A DNA stretch of 64,000 nucleotides from Stereocaulon alpinum. Taxonomy: Eukaryota > Ascomycota > Lecanoromycetes > Lecanorales > Stereocaulaceae. Under the pieces are notes generated by a model. The model was given only the letters and a program-made list of their open reading frames with translations, did not search any database and was not told the DNA's origin. Of this stretch, positions 44,751 through 55,301 are shown piece by piece. The stretch covers positions 248,001 through 312,000 of the forward strand of contig JAEUBA010000014.1 of NCBI GenBank assembly GCA_018257865.1. The letters run 5' to 3'. The position numbers and the translations under genes are program-made. Each line of letters begins with the position of its first letter. The stretch's first letter is position 1.

Positions 44751-47747
44751 ATGGCGCTCCCTGCGGAGAGGCCCAACAATGACGAGGCTAAAGCTGAGGA
44801 AAAGGCCAATGGCGACAACGGCCCCGATTCCGTGACAAGTAGCATCGAAAAACCCACGTCACTGCCTCCAGACCTCAAACGCCCCTCCACAACTTCATCC
44901 GCAAATCCCTCTCCCAAACCATCACGCGAAGGGTCCCCCGTACGTCCTCCGCTTAAGCCGGGAACAACTGCTGGACCTCGGTCAAACACGAGTAGATCGA
45001 GGAAGAATAGTCAGGACCTCAGTCCAGCACGAGGTCCAAGTGCCTCGGGACCCAATATACCCTCAGTGCCGTCTGCAGCTGCAGTACAACGTGCGTTAGC
45101 GACTGGTACCCCACATTTGCCTTCACCTGCGGTATCAGACCCTGCAGACGCGCCACGTCCTCAAAAAGCCAACAAGGTGTCGACTGGTGGCTCTCAATCA
45201 ACAGGGTCGAACACGCCTCGACTTAGATCTCCTCCCCCATCCGCGTCTTCAGGATCAAACAAGACCTTGTTGTCAACTGCTCGGAGCATCGACCAATCCC
45301 AATCAGCGCCTACAACTCCCGCCATCACATTGGAACGTCCCAGCCGAAGTTCTACACTCGTGAGCGACTCAGATGTGGTGGAGGAAGAGCGGACACCCAA
45401 GGCAGGGATGCGGACACCGGTCCGGGGGATGAGCGGGAATGGGCCCACACTCGAGACCGTACAGGAAAGCAGCCTTCCAGCTACACCCGCTATTGGTACA
45501 GCCCCGTCTTCGCAAATGGGCAAGACTGGTTCAAATGATCGACCAGAGCGGATAGATGAGAATCCTATGGAAGAGGCATTTGGAAAGGAAGTTCCCTCGA
45601 AGGCTGAGAGTGGTAATGAAAGTGCAGGTAATAAGAGCGGTGAAGCCAAAGGCGCAGATGACGGGAAGGATAAACGAAAGCCAGCGACTGCCCCCAATTC
45701 TGCCAAGACGCAGGTTGTACAATCGAAAAAGTCCTTCTCACAAATACCTTTCACCAAGGGTAAGACTGTGAGCGAAGGATCTGTCAAGAATATGACAGTA
45801 GAGACCGAAACCGTCAGCTCGATACCGCAAGTAGCTCTAGGAGGTGGCGCTGGCGAACGTAACGTCCTTGGCCGAGCCGAGACTGGTGGAAGTCTCCGCC
45901 TGAAACCCAGCAACGAGACAATAAAGCCAAAAAAGAAAAAGGAAAAGGCGGTTCGGAAAGCGCCATCGTTGAATTCTGGCACCGGTGGGTCCCTATCTAA
46001 ACGTTATCATCATTATCACATTCAATCGCGAGCTCCCTCCCCTGAAGCCATCATTCCATTCTCTCCTTCTTCCCCAGACTTTACTCATGACCAACAGTCT
46101 GAGCGTGATAAGTCGAAAATTGAATTGCTTCCCGGCATTTCCAAGGATATGTTTGGATATATCCCCTCTTTGGAGTCAAGCCCATTCACTCCCCGCAGTC
46201 CCCTAAGGCGCGCAAGCACATCACTAATACCTCGTCGAGGGCGAATAGCCTCTTCAAAAGCAGATATCTTCGAAGCAAAAGTGGCGAGCGCTGTCAATGA
46301 AACGAACTCATCAGACTCCGACGAGACTTTCGTCTACGAGTCCAACCCTCCGGAGTCGCAATCCACACGACCGACCCGCTTCCACTCCCGAACCCCAAGT
46401 GTAACGTCGACCAAAAGCCAGATAGATCATTACGGTGCTAAGGCTAGGCAAGAGGGACATCATAGTATTGTTGGGAAGAAGAGCATGAAGTTTGCCAACA
46501 ATTACAACTCCATCGGCTACGCAAATGATGCTGAGGGCACTGCTCGAGGTCCACATCAATCCGGTCGGGGCACCGGAAACAACACACCGCATCACCATCA
46601 TATTGGCCGATATGGACGCGGTGGTCATGCCTCAATTCTCGACAGCGACTCCCCGTTTCCGAATGCCTCCAAGTCCGCACGATCTGCAACGAGCCATCTT
46701 GGCTATGTCTCTCCTCGACATGGGAGCCCACGAAGTCCTCATGTTCTACATGTCACAAAGAGTCCACGAAAGGCCGAAGAAGTATTAGCGTACGACCTTG
46801 AGGGCGAAGGCGCTGATGACGAGCGAGCTCCACTTCTAAACTCAGTTCGCACCGGGCGCAACCGTCGTCGGCCCTTGCCAGGGAGCGTACGGCAGATGTA
46901 TGCTGACGACAAGGGTCATCGACTCTGCGGCCGGGTCACAGCCTTCACAATCCTTGGCAGTGTCCTTGTCCTTCTTGTAGCGGCGATCGTGGCTATCTGC
47001 GTTCTCTGCTCGAAACCACTCATCGACGTTCGCATTAAAGACATTCGCAATGTCCTAGCGTCTGAGGCTGAGTTGATGCTTGATCTCCATGTTCACGCTA
47101 TAAATCCTAACATAATCTCTGTTCAAGTCAGCGATCTCGATGTCAACATCTTCGCTAAAAGCAAACACGTTGGCACTGGTGAATTTTGGCGATCTCGCCC
47201 GCATTACACTCGGAAACACGAACAAAATTCGTCAAACCAGATGCATACTTCCTCACGCAAACCAATAGCTACCTCAGCTCCGCCCTCCAGTATCGTACAT
47301 CAACTCGACGGTGTTGATGAAGGCACTGATCCCATTGATGATCCCGCAGCCGACTCACAAACCATGCTCCTGGGTCAGATCTTCGACTTCGACTCGCCTC
47401 TAATCTTTGACCCATCACCCTTTCGTCATCGCTCACTTGGCAGTATTGGTGAAGTTCGCCTTTCCAAACCTGGCAACAGTACTGAGCAGGGTGGCAGCGA
47501 GCGTTGGGAACATGTCCTAAATTACGATTTCGAATTAATTGTCAGAGGCGTGTTAAAGTATAGCTCTCCAATCAGTTCAAGAGTGCACAGTGCGAAAATC
47601 GCGGGCCGCCGTCTGATCCACCCTGGTGAAGAAAGCGGCGACGGTAACAACAACATCACAACAATATTGAAGCCACTCCAATCAAGGAGACATGTCTCAC
47701 TAGGACCGCCTAGAACAGGCGTTGTACGACTCAAATTTAGCGCATAG
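44751..47747 (+). CDS. vac7: Vac7-like vacuolar segregation protein
   Basis: Single exon of 998 aa with ATG at 44751. Residues 1-720 are low-complexity Ser/Pro/Thr/Lys-rich, with SPLRRASTS-like and YHHYHIQSRAPSPE motifs. One transmembrane helix lies at about 731-752 (AFTILGSVLVLLVAAIVAIC), preceded by basic residues and the conserved DERAPLL acidic-dileucine motif. The C-terminal lumenal domain (IDVRIKDIRNVLASEAELML, HAINPNIISVQVSDLDVNIF) is the Vac7 signature (PF12751). In yeast, Vac7 activates the Fab1 lipid kinase on the vacuole to raise PI(3,5)P2. In moulds the family is often annotated 'phospholipid metabolism enzyme regulator'. The long antisense ORF inside it is a shadow. Confidence 0.93.
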   Translation: MALPAERPNNDEAKAEEKANGDNGPDSVTSSIEKPTSLPPDLKRPSTTSSANPSPKPSREGSPVRPPLKPGTTAGPRSNTSRSRKNSQDLSPARGPSASGPNIPSVPSAAAVQRALATGTPHLPSPAVSDPADAPRPQKANKVSTGGSQSTGSNTPRLRSPPPSASSGSNKTLLSTARSIDQSQSAPTTPAITLERPSRSSTLVSDSDVVEEERTPKAGMRTPVRGMSGNGPTLETVQESSLPATPAIGTAPSSQMGKTGSNDRPERIDENPMEEAFGKEVPSKAESGNESAGNKSGEAKGADDGKDKRKPATAPNSAKTQVVQSKKSFSQIPFTKGKTVSEGSVKNMTVETETVSSIPQVALGGGAGERNVLGRAETGGSLRLKPSNETIKPKKKKEKAVRKAPSLNSGTGGSLSKRYHHYHIQSRAPSPEAIIPFSPSSPDFTHDQQSERDKSKIELLPGISKDMFGYIPSLESSPFTPRSPLRRASTSLIPRRGRIASSKADIFEAKVASAVNETNSSDSDETFVYESNPPESQSTRPTRFHSRTPSVTSTKSQIDHYGAKARQEGHHSIVGKKSMKFANNYNSIGYANDAEGTARGPHQSGRGTGNNTPHHHHIGRYGRGGHASILDSDSPFPNASKSARSATSHLGYVSPRHGSPRSPHVLHVTKSPRKAEEVLAYDLEGEGADDERAPLLNSVRTGRNRRRPLPGSVRQMYADDKGHRLCGRVTAFTILGSVLVLLVAAIVAICVLCSKPLIDVRIKDIRNVLASEAELMLDLHVHAINPNIISVQVSDLDVNIFAKSKHVGTGEFWRSRPHYTRKHEQNSSNQMHTSSRKPIATSAPPSSIVHQLDGVDEGTDPIDDPAADSQTMLLGQIFDFDSPLIFDPSPFRHRSLGSIGEVRLSKPGNSTEQGGSERWEHVLNYDFELIVRGVLKYSSPISSRVHSAKIAGRRLIHPGEESGDGNNNITTILKPLQSRRHVSLGPPRTGVVRLKFSA

Positions 47748-48953
47748 ACCACGATCCTTACGATTCGACGATTCCCATTTGTTTACCTTCTGCTTTAGCG
47801 GCATTAGCACGCAGGGGCAGAGCAGAATAGAGCGGTCACCCGCTGTATTGGTATACCAGGTTAAGGAGCGACAGGCATGGGAGAAGTGCCCTCAGAGGCT
47901 TTGCATGCATTTAGCGGTCCTGGGCTCAAGCTGAGGTGCTGCCTGTACGATATTGGTAGAATATGTATGTTCTCGATGACATCACCCAGAGACAATCAGT
48001 CAGGCTTCATATCCCATGTGACCTAAATCTCATGCACAAAACAAAAAGCCTTAAACACGGCACGAGACCCGCTTTGAATGACATTGCCCTAGTCACCGTT
48101 ATCTGTCCACCTAGCGGGCCGAGCAGCATGAATAAACGCTAAGGGAATCGTAGTCTATCCACTCAACCTTGGAAGGATAGGGCTAACCGTAGTAGATACG
48201 TCTATGGCAAGTGACAAAGCGAAAAATGTTTCCCGCAGCACAATGGAAGGGTTCACCGTCCTGCCATCCATTTATAGGGCTGATACCCAGGAGTCCCTCG
48301 AGTATGCGCCTGGACGGCAAGTTCCGGGGCCCATCTTCACTGCCTAGCTTTAGGGGCCACGGGCTTCAGCCCTATGCAAAGCCGGTAGGGCAGTTTGGCG
48401 AACTGCATCGCGGCATAAGTCGCTAATTGGTCTCTGATTGAACATCATGCGTGGTAGTATGTGACAAACGACTTCCGGTATTGGTCAGCCCACCCCACTC
48501 AACATCAGCTCCGCCTCCCTTCTAGTGCAGTGAAATAGCACTTAAGGTAGACAGGGGGCGGCTAAATTCAGGCAGCCAATGCTAAAGAAGGCGAACTGAG
48601 ATGGGACTCTTGACTAGGATCGATGACATCTTGCTGCCTCGCTGCATCCATGTTCGTCAAATGTCAGATTTGTCTTTCGAGGCTTACCTCTATACCCACG
48701 ATCGTGTATGAGTGATTCTACCTAGACATTTTCGATGAATCTAGTACTTGGAGACCACGTCGATGAGGCTATGTTTTCGCAGGGACACTAATTGAGTTCG
48801 CCTTGTGGAGCCGCCAAAAGGGACAGCCGGCGCGCGTTATTGAGTGAGGCAGCTACTGAGAGCATCGTCTCCCAATAGTCTGGCTACGCTCGGATACAAG
48901 CTGAGAAGAAGCTCCGAACAGAAAGTATATGGCCGCTTGGAGAGCCTATCGCA
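47748..48953. other. Intergenic region, no gene seen
   Basis: About 1.2 kb between Vac7 and the second PigL_N/ankyrin gene, both plus strand. The frame at 48211-48426 has no features. Confidence 0.5.
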
Positions 48954-51295
48954 ATGGATCCGCTAGCTATCCTCACCGGAGTCATAACTCTTTCTGGAGC
49001 ACTTCTTGCAACATTGAACGTTATCAAAAGTGCTTGTGGGGCTTCTGACGAGATATGTGCCTTGATCAACGAGGTTTCTGATACCCAAATCGTCCTCAAA
49101 TCGATTGAGCCTCTTTTGCCTTCAATAGTCACTCACAATCCTTCTGGGGATGTACCAGGACTTCTTAAATTCCTCCAAGATGCCAAAAGCAATACCACTA
49201 AGCTTCAGGTCGTTGTTGATCGATGCATAGAAAAGGAAACAACAGGGATCCCCAAGGTCAAGCGTGCCAGATGGATCAAAGAGAAATCAAAGGCAGCAGA
49301 TCTACGTGCTGAGATGTACAGAATAAGGAGTAACATCACATCCTTGCTTGTTGCTGATACAAGGTCAGTCAAGCCTTCTTCAGAAATTGAATTCAGTATT
49401 GCCCAACTTTCCCCATTCTTGTAGGGATTGGCTGTGGGCTGATGTCATTGCAAGGCGTGGCTTCCAGCCAATCGAACTGGCTTTGAACGAGATAACCGTC
49501 GTCCAGCAGGCAAGATCAACCCAATTAGACAGTCTGGTCGAGAAGCAGAACCAGACATTAGCTGAGCTGGTCAGTCAAGTATCGAGCCTAAAGTTGTCAG
49601 GTCCCGGTCCAGCTCTTCCTACCACAGTCCCGCAGAAAACTGTACAGGCGATTGGTATTCGAATATCACAAGAACAAGGCCCGAAGTGCGAGCAAGGTTG
49701 CAGCTGCGCATGTCATGTTCATTACCGCCTTCAAACTCCGCAATTCATGGACCGGTTGCTTGGTTCTTTATTTATCGGGTACTCCGGCTATCCTGTCTCC
49801 AAGGCTCCTTGCAACGAGTCTCGTTGTCGAGCGCGCGGGACTGCGAAAGCACAGTTTACGTACTACTTTCCTCCGTGGTTCCTAGCACAGAGGATGTCGT
49901 TGACTATGATAACGACCCCGTTAGGTGCACTCGGGCTAGAGTTGACTCCGTCAAGGATTCGGTCGGACGACGCGGACATTTTTCGATATGCCATACTTGG
50001 CAATCTCGATGGAATCAAGACATTGTTCCAACAAGGTCTTGCATCTCCTCATGACGTAAACTTTAGCTCGGGCATTACGGCTTTGAATGTAAGTGTCCTA
50101 TACATAATGAGATGGCGAGTAGTATCTAGGCAGCTAAGGCACTTAGTTTGCTGTCCAAGGGTATCACATAGATCTTTGCAAATTTCTCCTCAATTCTGGT
50201 GCGGATCCGTCTTTGGAAAGCAGATCTCGCGCGTAAGGTTTCCTTAGTCTTAAAATGTTTTTCAACATACTAAGCATTCCCAGATCCGCTATTGATAAGG
50301 CTTGGGACTGCATTTTTGCAAAGTCGACTAATCCTACAACGGAGCAGGCATTAGGAGAACTATTCCCAAATTCAGACTACATTGAGAGGCGACAATTTGG
50401 AAGACTTCATAAGATTGTTATAGGGCTACTCGGTGGTGATCTGGAGCGAGAGCTCGAAATGTCAGCATCGGCGATCAACGACACTGACAACACGAAAAGA
50501 ACTGCGCTGACTTGGGCCGCAGCAAGAGGTGATGAACATGCTGTTCGCACGCTACTCAAGTATGATGCTAGCCCGAACACGGCCTGCATCGCTGGAAATT
50601 CCCCCCTCCTTTTGGCTGCCCGTGCAAGCCGCCCTGGAGCTATAAAGCCGCTAATCGAAGCCGGGGCAAGGATCGATTGGAAGAATAGCTGGCAGTACAC
50701 AGCACTACATTATGCGGCGTACTATCAGAACACCGAAGACCACTTAAGACCCCTGTTAGAGGCTGGAGCAGATATGAATGCCAAGGATGCGTTTGGCTCG
50801 AGTCCGCTGGCTATAGCTGTTGATTACGGCCAAGCTGAGAGTGCGCGCATTCTCCTTGACTATGGAGCCAATATTGAGAGTCGAGACTACACCGGGTATA
50901 CCCCCTTGCTTCGGTGTATAGAGTGGAACAGTCATCAGATCCTCCGATTGCTACTGGGGAGACAAGCACAGTATACTGTCAGGACGTCGAGGGGGGATAC
51001 CGTACTTCATCTCGCTGCGAACCGTGGTGATCTAAAAACAATACAAATCCTAGTTGAGGCCGGACTACGAGACGTCGATAGCGAAGCAACCAATCATAAA
51101 GGGTTCACCGCGGAAGACCTATCAAGCCGACGACTCGAGACATCTGTGGAGATTAGGACTGCAATAGAGAGTCTTCTGCGTACCGTTCGTGATGCTGACG
51201 CTGAATCTAGTAGGCTAAATTTAGTTATGGCATCAAACGGCGAGGAGTGCTCGACTGAGGTATTCGAGGATGCTGTAGAACAGCAGGTTGATTGA
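48954..51295 (+). CDS. PigL_N (STAND N-terminal) ankyrin protein with CxCxCH motif
   Basis: Exons 48954-49363, 49425-50088, 50147-50232 and 50284-51295 (introns 61, 58 and 51 nt, all GT-AG) encode 723 aa. The N-terminal 120 residues (MDPLAILTGVITLSGALLAT, ASDEICALINEVSDTQIVLK) match the fungal STAND N-terminal helical domain (PigL_N). A coiled stretch follows (STQLDSLVEKQNQTLAELVS). At about 225-234 lies CEQGCSCACH, then RLLGSLFIGYSGYPVSKAPC and YYFPPWFLAQR, a conserved cysteine-rich central module. From about residue 330 at least six ankyrin repeats follow (ALTWAAARGDEHAVRTLLKY, TALHYAAYYQNTEDHLRPLL, PLAIAVDYGQAESARILLDY, TVLHLAANRGDLKTIQILVE). No NACHT or NB-ARC ATPase is present, so it is an NLR-like protein without the switch domain. 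It is a paralogue of the 26797-28946 gene. Confidence 0.88.
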
Positions 51296-51589
51296 AAGAT
51301 AACGTAACTACCTTTCTCGGATCATTCGTGGACATCCAGAGTTGTTCGTACCGATATAGTGCAGGTCAAGATCACAAGACTTGGATTCGAATTCAACCTG
51401 TTCATTGACGGCAAAGCCTTCTTTCAACGAATAGGACATCAATATAGTACGATACATCGCTTTGCTGCCAACAAAAGCAACCTAACGAGCAGCCCAATAT
51501 TACTAGCAGAATTGACCTATCGATACCGGCCTTGATGACATCAATCCACGAAATATTCCTGAGGTCATGGAATCAACCCCAAGAGCGTC

Positions 51590-52800
51590 TCAATTGGTCC
51601 CAACAGACTCCGAACCCCCTCCCGCCACACCCCGCAACGCCCCAATCCCACCCTCACCACCCCCACCCCCCATCCCCGCTTGTACAAGAACCTGAAACCT
51701 TCCTCTAGCTCCAATAATCGCCTCACCCCAAAACTCCACAAACGGCGGCGCCTGACAAGTCTGCATAATTTTTGCCGCAGCAGCCGCGACAAGCACGAGC
51801 TGAAAGACATCTTCCGCAGTAGGGTCAATACGATCTAAGGTGATGGAGCATGTGTCGAAGTGGATCTGTGATGCGATGTTAGCTGGAAAAGGGGGGGAGG
51901 GTCCACGTGCCTCGGAAGGTAGACGGGAAGTCTTATCCCATGTCATAGGCTCCATGGAATGCTGCATTGTGAGAATCATATAAATAGCCACATTACAGTC
52001 TTCGCTATTGATAGTGCGGAACGGCCGAGTAGGGACGTAGCACGTCGGAACAATCACGCTGTCATCCCGGGACACTGCGGTATCAGCAGGACGCGAACTC
52101 GGAATTGATGGCCCCGAATTCATAACCGCAGCCCCAACACCCCGTTTCCCCACAGCTACCGCGGTACCATTAACCTTACCGCCACCAGCGCTCGCAATCA
52201 TCGCAGCTGAAACATAGACAGCAAACTCCCTCCTATACCCAACCTTCGCCTGCCCCCACAAACTCGCATACCGGGGCATCGCGCACGTCTGCATAATCAC
52301 CGACGCAGCATGCGCAATAAGTACGGGCTGGAAATAATCGTCTGCGTCGGGAGTGAGACGGGATAGGGCGATTGAGCAGCTTTGGTAATGGATCTAGATT
52401 CCATGGAGTAGGTTAGTGATTGTGTTTTTTGAAGAGGCAGGGGTTTATATGGATGGATGGAGAGGTGTACTTCGAGAGGTAAATCGGTGGTTTGGTCCCA
52501 TGTTTTGTATTGCATGCAGTCTGAGGATTTGAGGAGGAGGTAGAGGGCCAGGCGGCAGTCGTTGGCGTTGAAGAGGGGAAGGTGGTGGGTTGGGGCGTAG
52601 CCTTCGGGTAGGATTTGGCTGTCGTTTAGGGAGGAGGTGTTTGTGGGGGGTTTTGTGGGGGGTTTTGTTGGGGTGGGTGGGGGGGTGGGTGGATGTGCGG
52701 TTTGTTGGTTTGAGGGTGGGAGGATGGCGTTGGGGTTGTTAAGAGTTTGGGAGGCGGTTGTTGTGAGGATGAGAAAGGGGAGGAGGAGAGTGTAGAGCAT
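51590..52800 (-). CDS. Secreted protein with tandemly duplicated cysteine domain
   Basis: Exons (minus) 52471-52800 and 51590-52393 (77-nt intron, GTACAC...TCTAG) encode 377 aa. A signal peptide (MLYTLLLPFLILTTTASQ) is followed by a Pro/Thr linker (PPTPTKPPTKPPTNTSS) and two related domains. Domain 1 has NDCRLALYLLL, TWDQTTDLPLE, IHYQSCSIALSRL and SVIMQTCAMPRY. Domain 2 has EDCNVAIYMIL, TWDKTSRLPSE, IHFDTCSITLDRI and AKIMQTCQAPPF. Each repeats the spacing C...TWD(K/Q)T..LP.E...(S/T)CSI.L...IMQTC. In domain 2, positions 51866-51910 form a 45-nt, in-frame GC-AG intron-like segment at the exact place of the domain 1 intron; if spliced, the product is 362 aa. A Gly-rich tail ends the protein. An extracellular role is likely from the signal peptide; the function is unknown. 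Confidence 0.82.
51866..51910 (-). other. Putative optional 45-nt GC-AG intron in domain 2
   Basis: On the minus strand the segment starts GCACGT after GAG, contains CTAAC 13-17 nt before its end, and ends CACAG before ATCCAC. It is a multiple of three without a stop. Removing it gives LPSE-IHFDTC, the exact counterpart of LPLE-IHYQSC made by the normal intron of domain 1. Confidence 0.6.
52637..52695 (+). repeat. G-rich low-complexity tract (antisense of Pro/Thr linker)
   Basis: Runs such as TGGGGGGTTTTGTGGGGGGTTTTG followed by GTGGGTGGGGGGGTGGG on the plus strand, within the coding region of the duplicated secreted protein. At least four G-runs of three or more lie close together, a possible G-quadruplex on the strand opposite the coding sense. 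Confidence 0.6.
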
Positions 52801-54446
52801 GGTGTATGATATTGAGATTTCTTATGACGAGAAGGAGTTGGAAAGAGATTAGACTACTTGATCAATCTTATAATAATGGATTGACCCCCAATACCTTGTT
52901 ACTTGCGTCACGAACGGTGCTTTGGTCTCCTCGAAGGTATCTGAGCATGAAGCTTTCCAGATCACCACAAGGTACGGCAATCGGATATCCTAAATCCATA
53001 TGACAACCCTAGTTGGCGATCACCTTCATGAGCTTTCATCGCGTTTCAGAGATCAACTGCAGTGCACTGATCCAGTGTCGTAGCTTGCCTATTTCTGGAA
53101 TCCAGACGTTACAGAGTCAAAATGGCACACCACGGTCAGAATTTGTACGTCTTCTGTGGAAACCCCACGTCTGTGCACATTCCTTAACCTCAGATCAGCA
53201 GCATGTAACGAAAAGCAGCTTCGACGTCGAAGCTTACTGAGAGCCAGAGAAACGATGATTGGCGTCTCTCATTCTCGAGTGCTGTTGGGTTAGCAAACCT
53301 TCTCTCTGGCTGGTTAGGAGGAACTTAACGGCCATGATCGTTGTCGCTTTGTTGCTACTGGCACTCGTGATCATTGGTTTCGAGAGCGTGGTAGGAAGAT
53401 TTAGAAGGACTTGCTGGGCATTCTTTGTTACTTATTATACTAGGACTGGCCGAATAGGCAACACAGAATAATCGTAGTACACTCCACCAATCTAGCCTGG
53501 CTAACTCCGACTGAGAAAGACTTGTTCGCCAGTTGCTGGAATCCTTCGTCGTAAGGGCAGCCCATTAGTTGGATCAACGCCACCCCTACCTCGCCAAGCG
53601 AAAGCACTCTCTAACTGGGTTCTCTGAAAAGCCAACTGTGGAATTGGATCGAAGGCAAGGCCGTGGTGTTGACAGAAGGCCCTTGAGTCCATGGAGTTTG
53701 TCTGGGGGGGATGTTAAACTCATATACATGTAGCTAAAGACGCAATGCTCGTAGCAGTCAAGGCTAGTACGTCGCTCCAACTTCTTATGGATTGACTCCA
53801 AGCGAGGCTGCACTATCGTCTTACCACGCTCAGCTCCTTCCTCGGATAGAGCGTGTTCGTAAGCAAGCAAGCATCATGTGCTGTGGCAGAACAAATAGAA
53901 GACGTTAAATAGTTCCTCCAGCGATATCGACAAGATAGACGTAACTGTAAGGAGTTCAGCAGGCGAACGAAAAGGGCATGCATGGTACTACTCGCAAATC
54001 GAACACTGGCTCCATAAGGATGACTTCGTCACCTGGTACCACAGACGCCACAACCGAACCGAGTAGCTGCAGACGGTTTCCTATCCTATCATACCGTTGT
54101 TGGGGTGGAAGTCGCCAAGCAGCTAAGATACCACTGATGACGTAATTACACTTCGCACTCGCTAGATAGCTTTTCAGTAGCACTTCCTTCCTAGACACCT
54201 ACATACCAATCAAGCACTGCATTCAACCATCAATTAGCAGCGTGCCTATTAGGTAGCTTCACCGTGAACGGTCTCCGAAAGACTGCAACACTAAGAGTAT
54301 CGCGTGAGCACACCTTCAATTCTTCACCCTGAGGTACGATGAGTAAAAGTGGGGAAATCGTGTCAAGTAAAGTCTAATATGTCACTTTCCTCATATCACC
54401 TTTAAATTACACAGACGCGGTACGACGACACTTCATAACATGTACT
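52801..54446. other. Spacer, no gene supported
   Basis: About 1.65 kb. A minus-strand frame at 53956-54198 (VISGILAAWRLPPQQRYDRI, VVPGDEVILMEPVFDLR) looks weakly coding, and one at 53586-53870 lies nearby, but no splice chain or family was found. The plus frame at 53259-53471 is hydrophobic (VALLLLALVIIGFESVVG) but isolated. Confidence 0.4.
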
Positions 54447-55301
54447 ATGCTTGGAAGATTATTTCTGTCAGGCTGTCTGAAGAGATTGTGCCTACCAAGG
54501 TCCGAGCGTTCTTCTACGAAAGAGGCTTCATATTACCTCTCTTCCCCCATGGTGTATCTTGAACACTTACTCCTTGGGACAATCCTTGGCACTTTGCCTC
54601 CAGAGATACGCAACGACATTTATTTCCACGTGCTGAACCCCTCGTCGCAACAAGGGGGTCAAGGTTCGGCAACATCTGGACCCTGGAAAGAGAGTCAGAC
54701 TCACACTTCCCTGACACAACATTCTTCAACACTTCCTGGCCTTCCGAGCAAACCAGACCTCGCTATTCTATTGACTTGTCGGCAAATCTACCAAGAAGCG
54801 TCCTATGTCCTCTACGCTCGTACTTCCTTGCATTTCGCAAACGGACCGGACCTCTTTGCTTTCCTTGAGAGCGTTGGTCCCATTAATCATGAAAGACTCA
54901 CATCATTACACCTTGAGGGTCTATTCATGGAACAAGACCCAACAAACCAAATGAGGATAAGGAGACGGCACCCTAAATCCCGCCAAGCAGCAAAGCTCCT
55001 ACGCCATTGCAACCACCTCAAGAAGCTTCATCTTCATGTGGGTTACAATGAGGAAGTCCTATATCTTCTCTTACTGGAAACGATCGTCCCAGGGTGCTTG
55101 TTGACGTTTGAGATTGTCGACGATTCCCACTGGACCGCTTACGCGACAGGTCAATCTGAACCATCATACTCGAAGAGAGGATGGGTAGCCGTATGCAACA
55201 ACAAGTGGATTCCACAAGTTGGCGAATGGGCAGGTATGGATGAGACAACGAAACGCTGGATTGAGGTTACAATAACTCGCGGTTCGAGATTGGATGCATA
55301 G
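54447..55301 (+). CDS. LPPEIRN-type (F-box-like) fungal protein, 284 aa
   Basis: Single exon with ATG at 54447. The motif LPPEIRNDIYFHVLNP at about residues 50-65 and LLTCRQIYQEASYVLYARTS at about 107-126 form the signature of a very large ascomycete family (F-box-like/DUF7730-type). The C-terminal part has leucine-rich-like strands (LTSLHLEGLFM, HLKKLHLHVGY) and ends with a tryptophan-rich stretch (WAGMDETTKRWIEVTITRG). Family members are thought to be F-box-like adaptors, but few have been studied. The N-terminal 35 residues have no match in the usual family layout and could be leader sequence; the second Met near residue 35 is an alternative start. Confidence 0.78.
   Translation: MLGRLFLSGCLKRLCLPRSERSSTKEASYYLSSPMVYLEHLLLGTILGTLPPEIRNDIYFHVLNPSSQQGGQGSATSGPWKESQTHTSLTQHSSTLPGLPSKPDLAILLTCRQIYQEASYVLYARTSLHFANGPDLFAFLESVGPINHERLTSLHLEGLFMEQDPTNQMRIRRRHPKSRQAAKLLRHCNHLKKLHLHVGYNEEVLYLLLLETIVPGCLLTFEIVDDSHWTAYATGQSEPSYSKRGWVAVCNNKWIPQVGEWAGMDETTKRWIEVTITRGSRLDA

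Noticed and set aside
45194..45982. 262-codon antisense ORF inside the Vac7-like gene
   Set aside because: The plus-strand gene is well supported by its Vac7 C-terminal domain; the antisense frame is Ser/Pro/Arg composition shadow without a domain.
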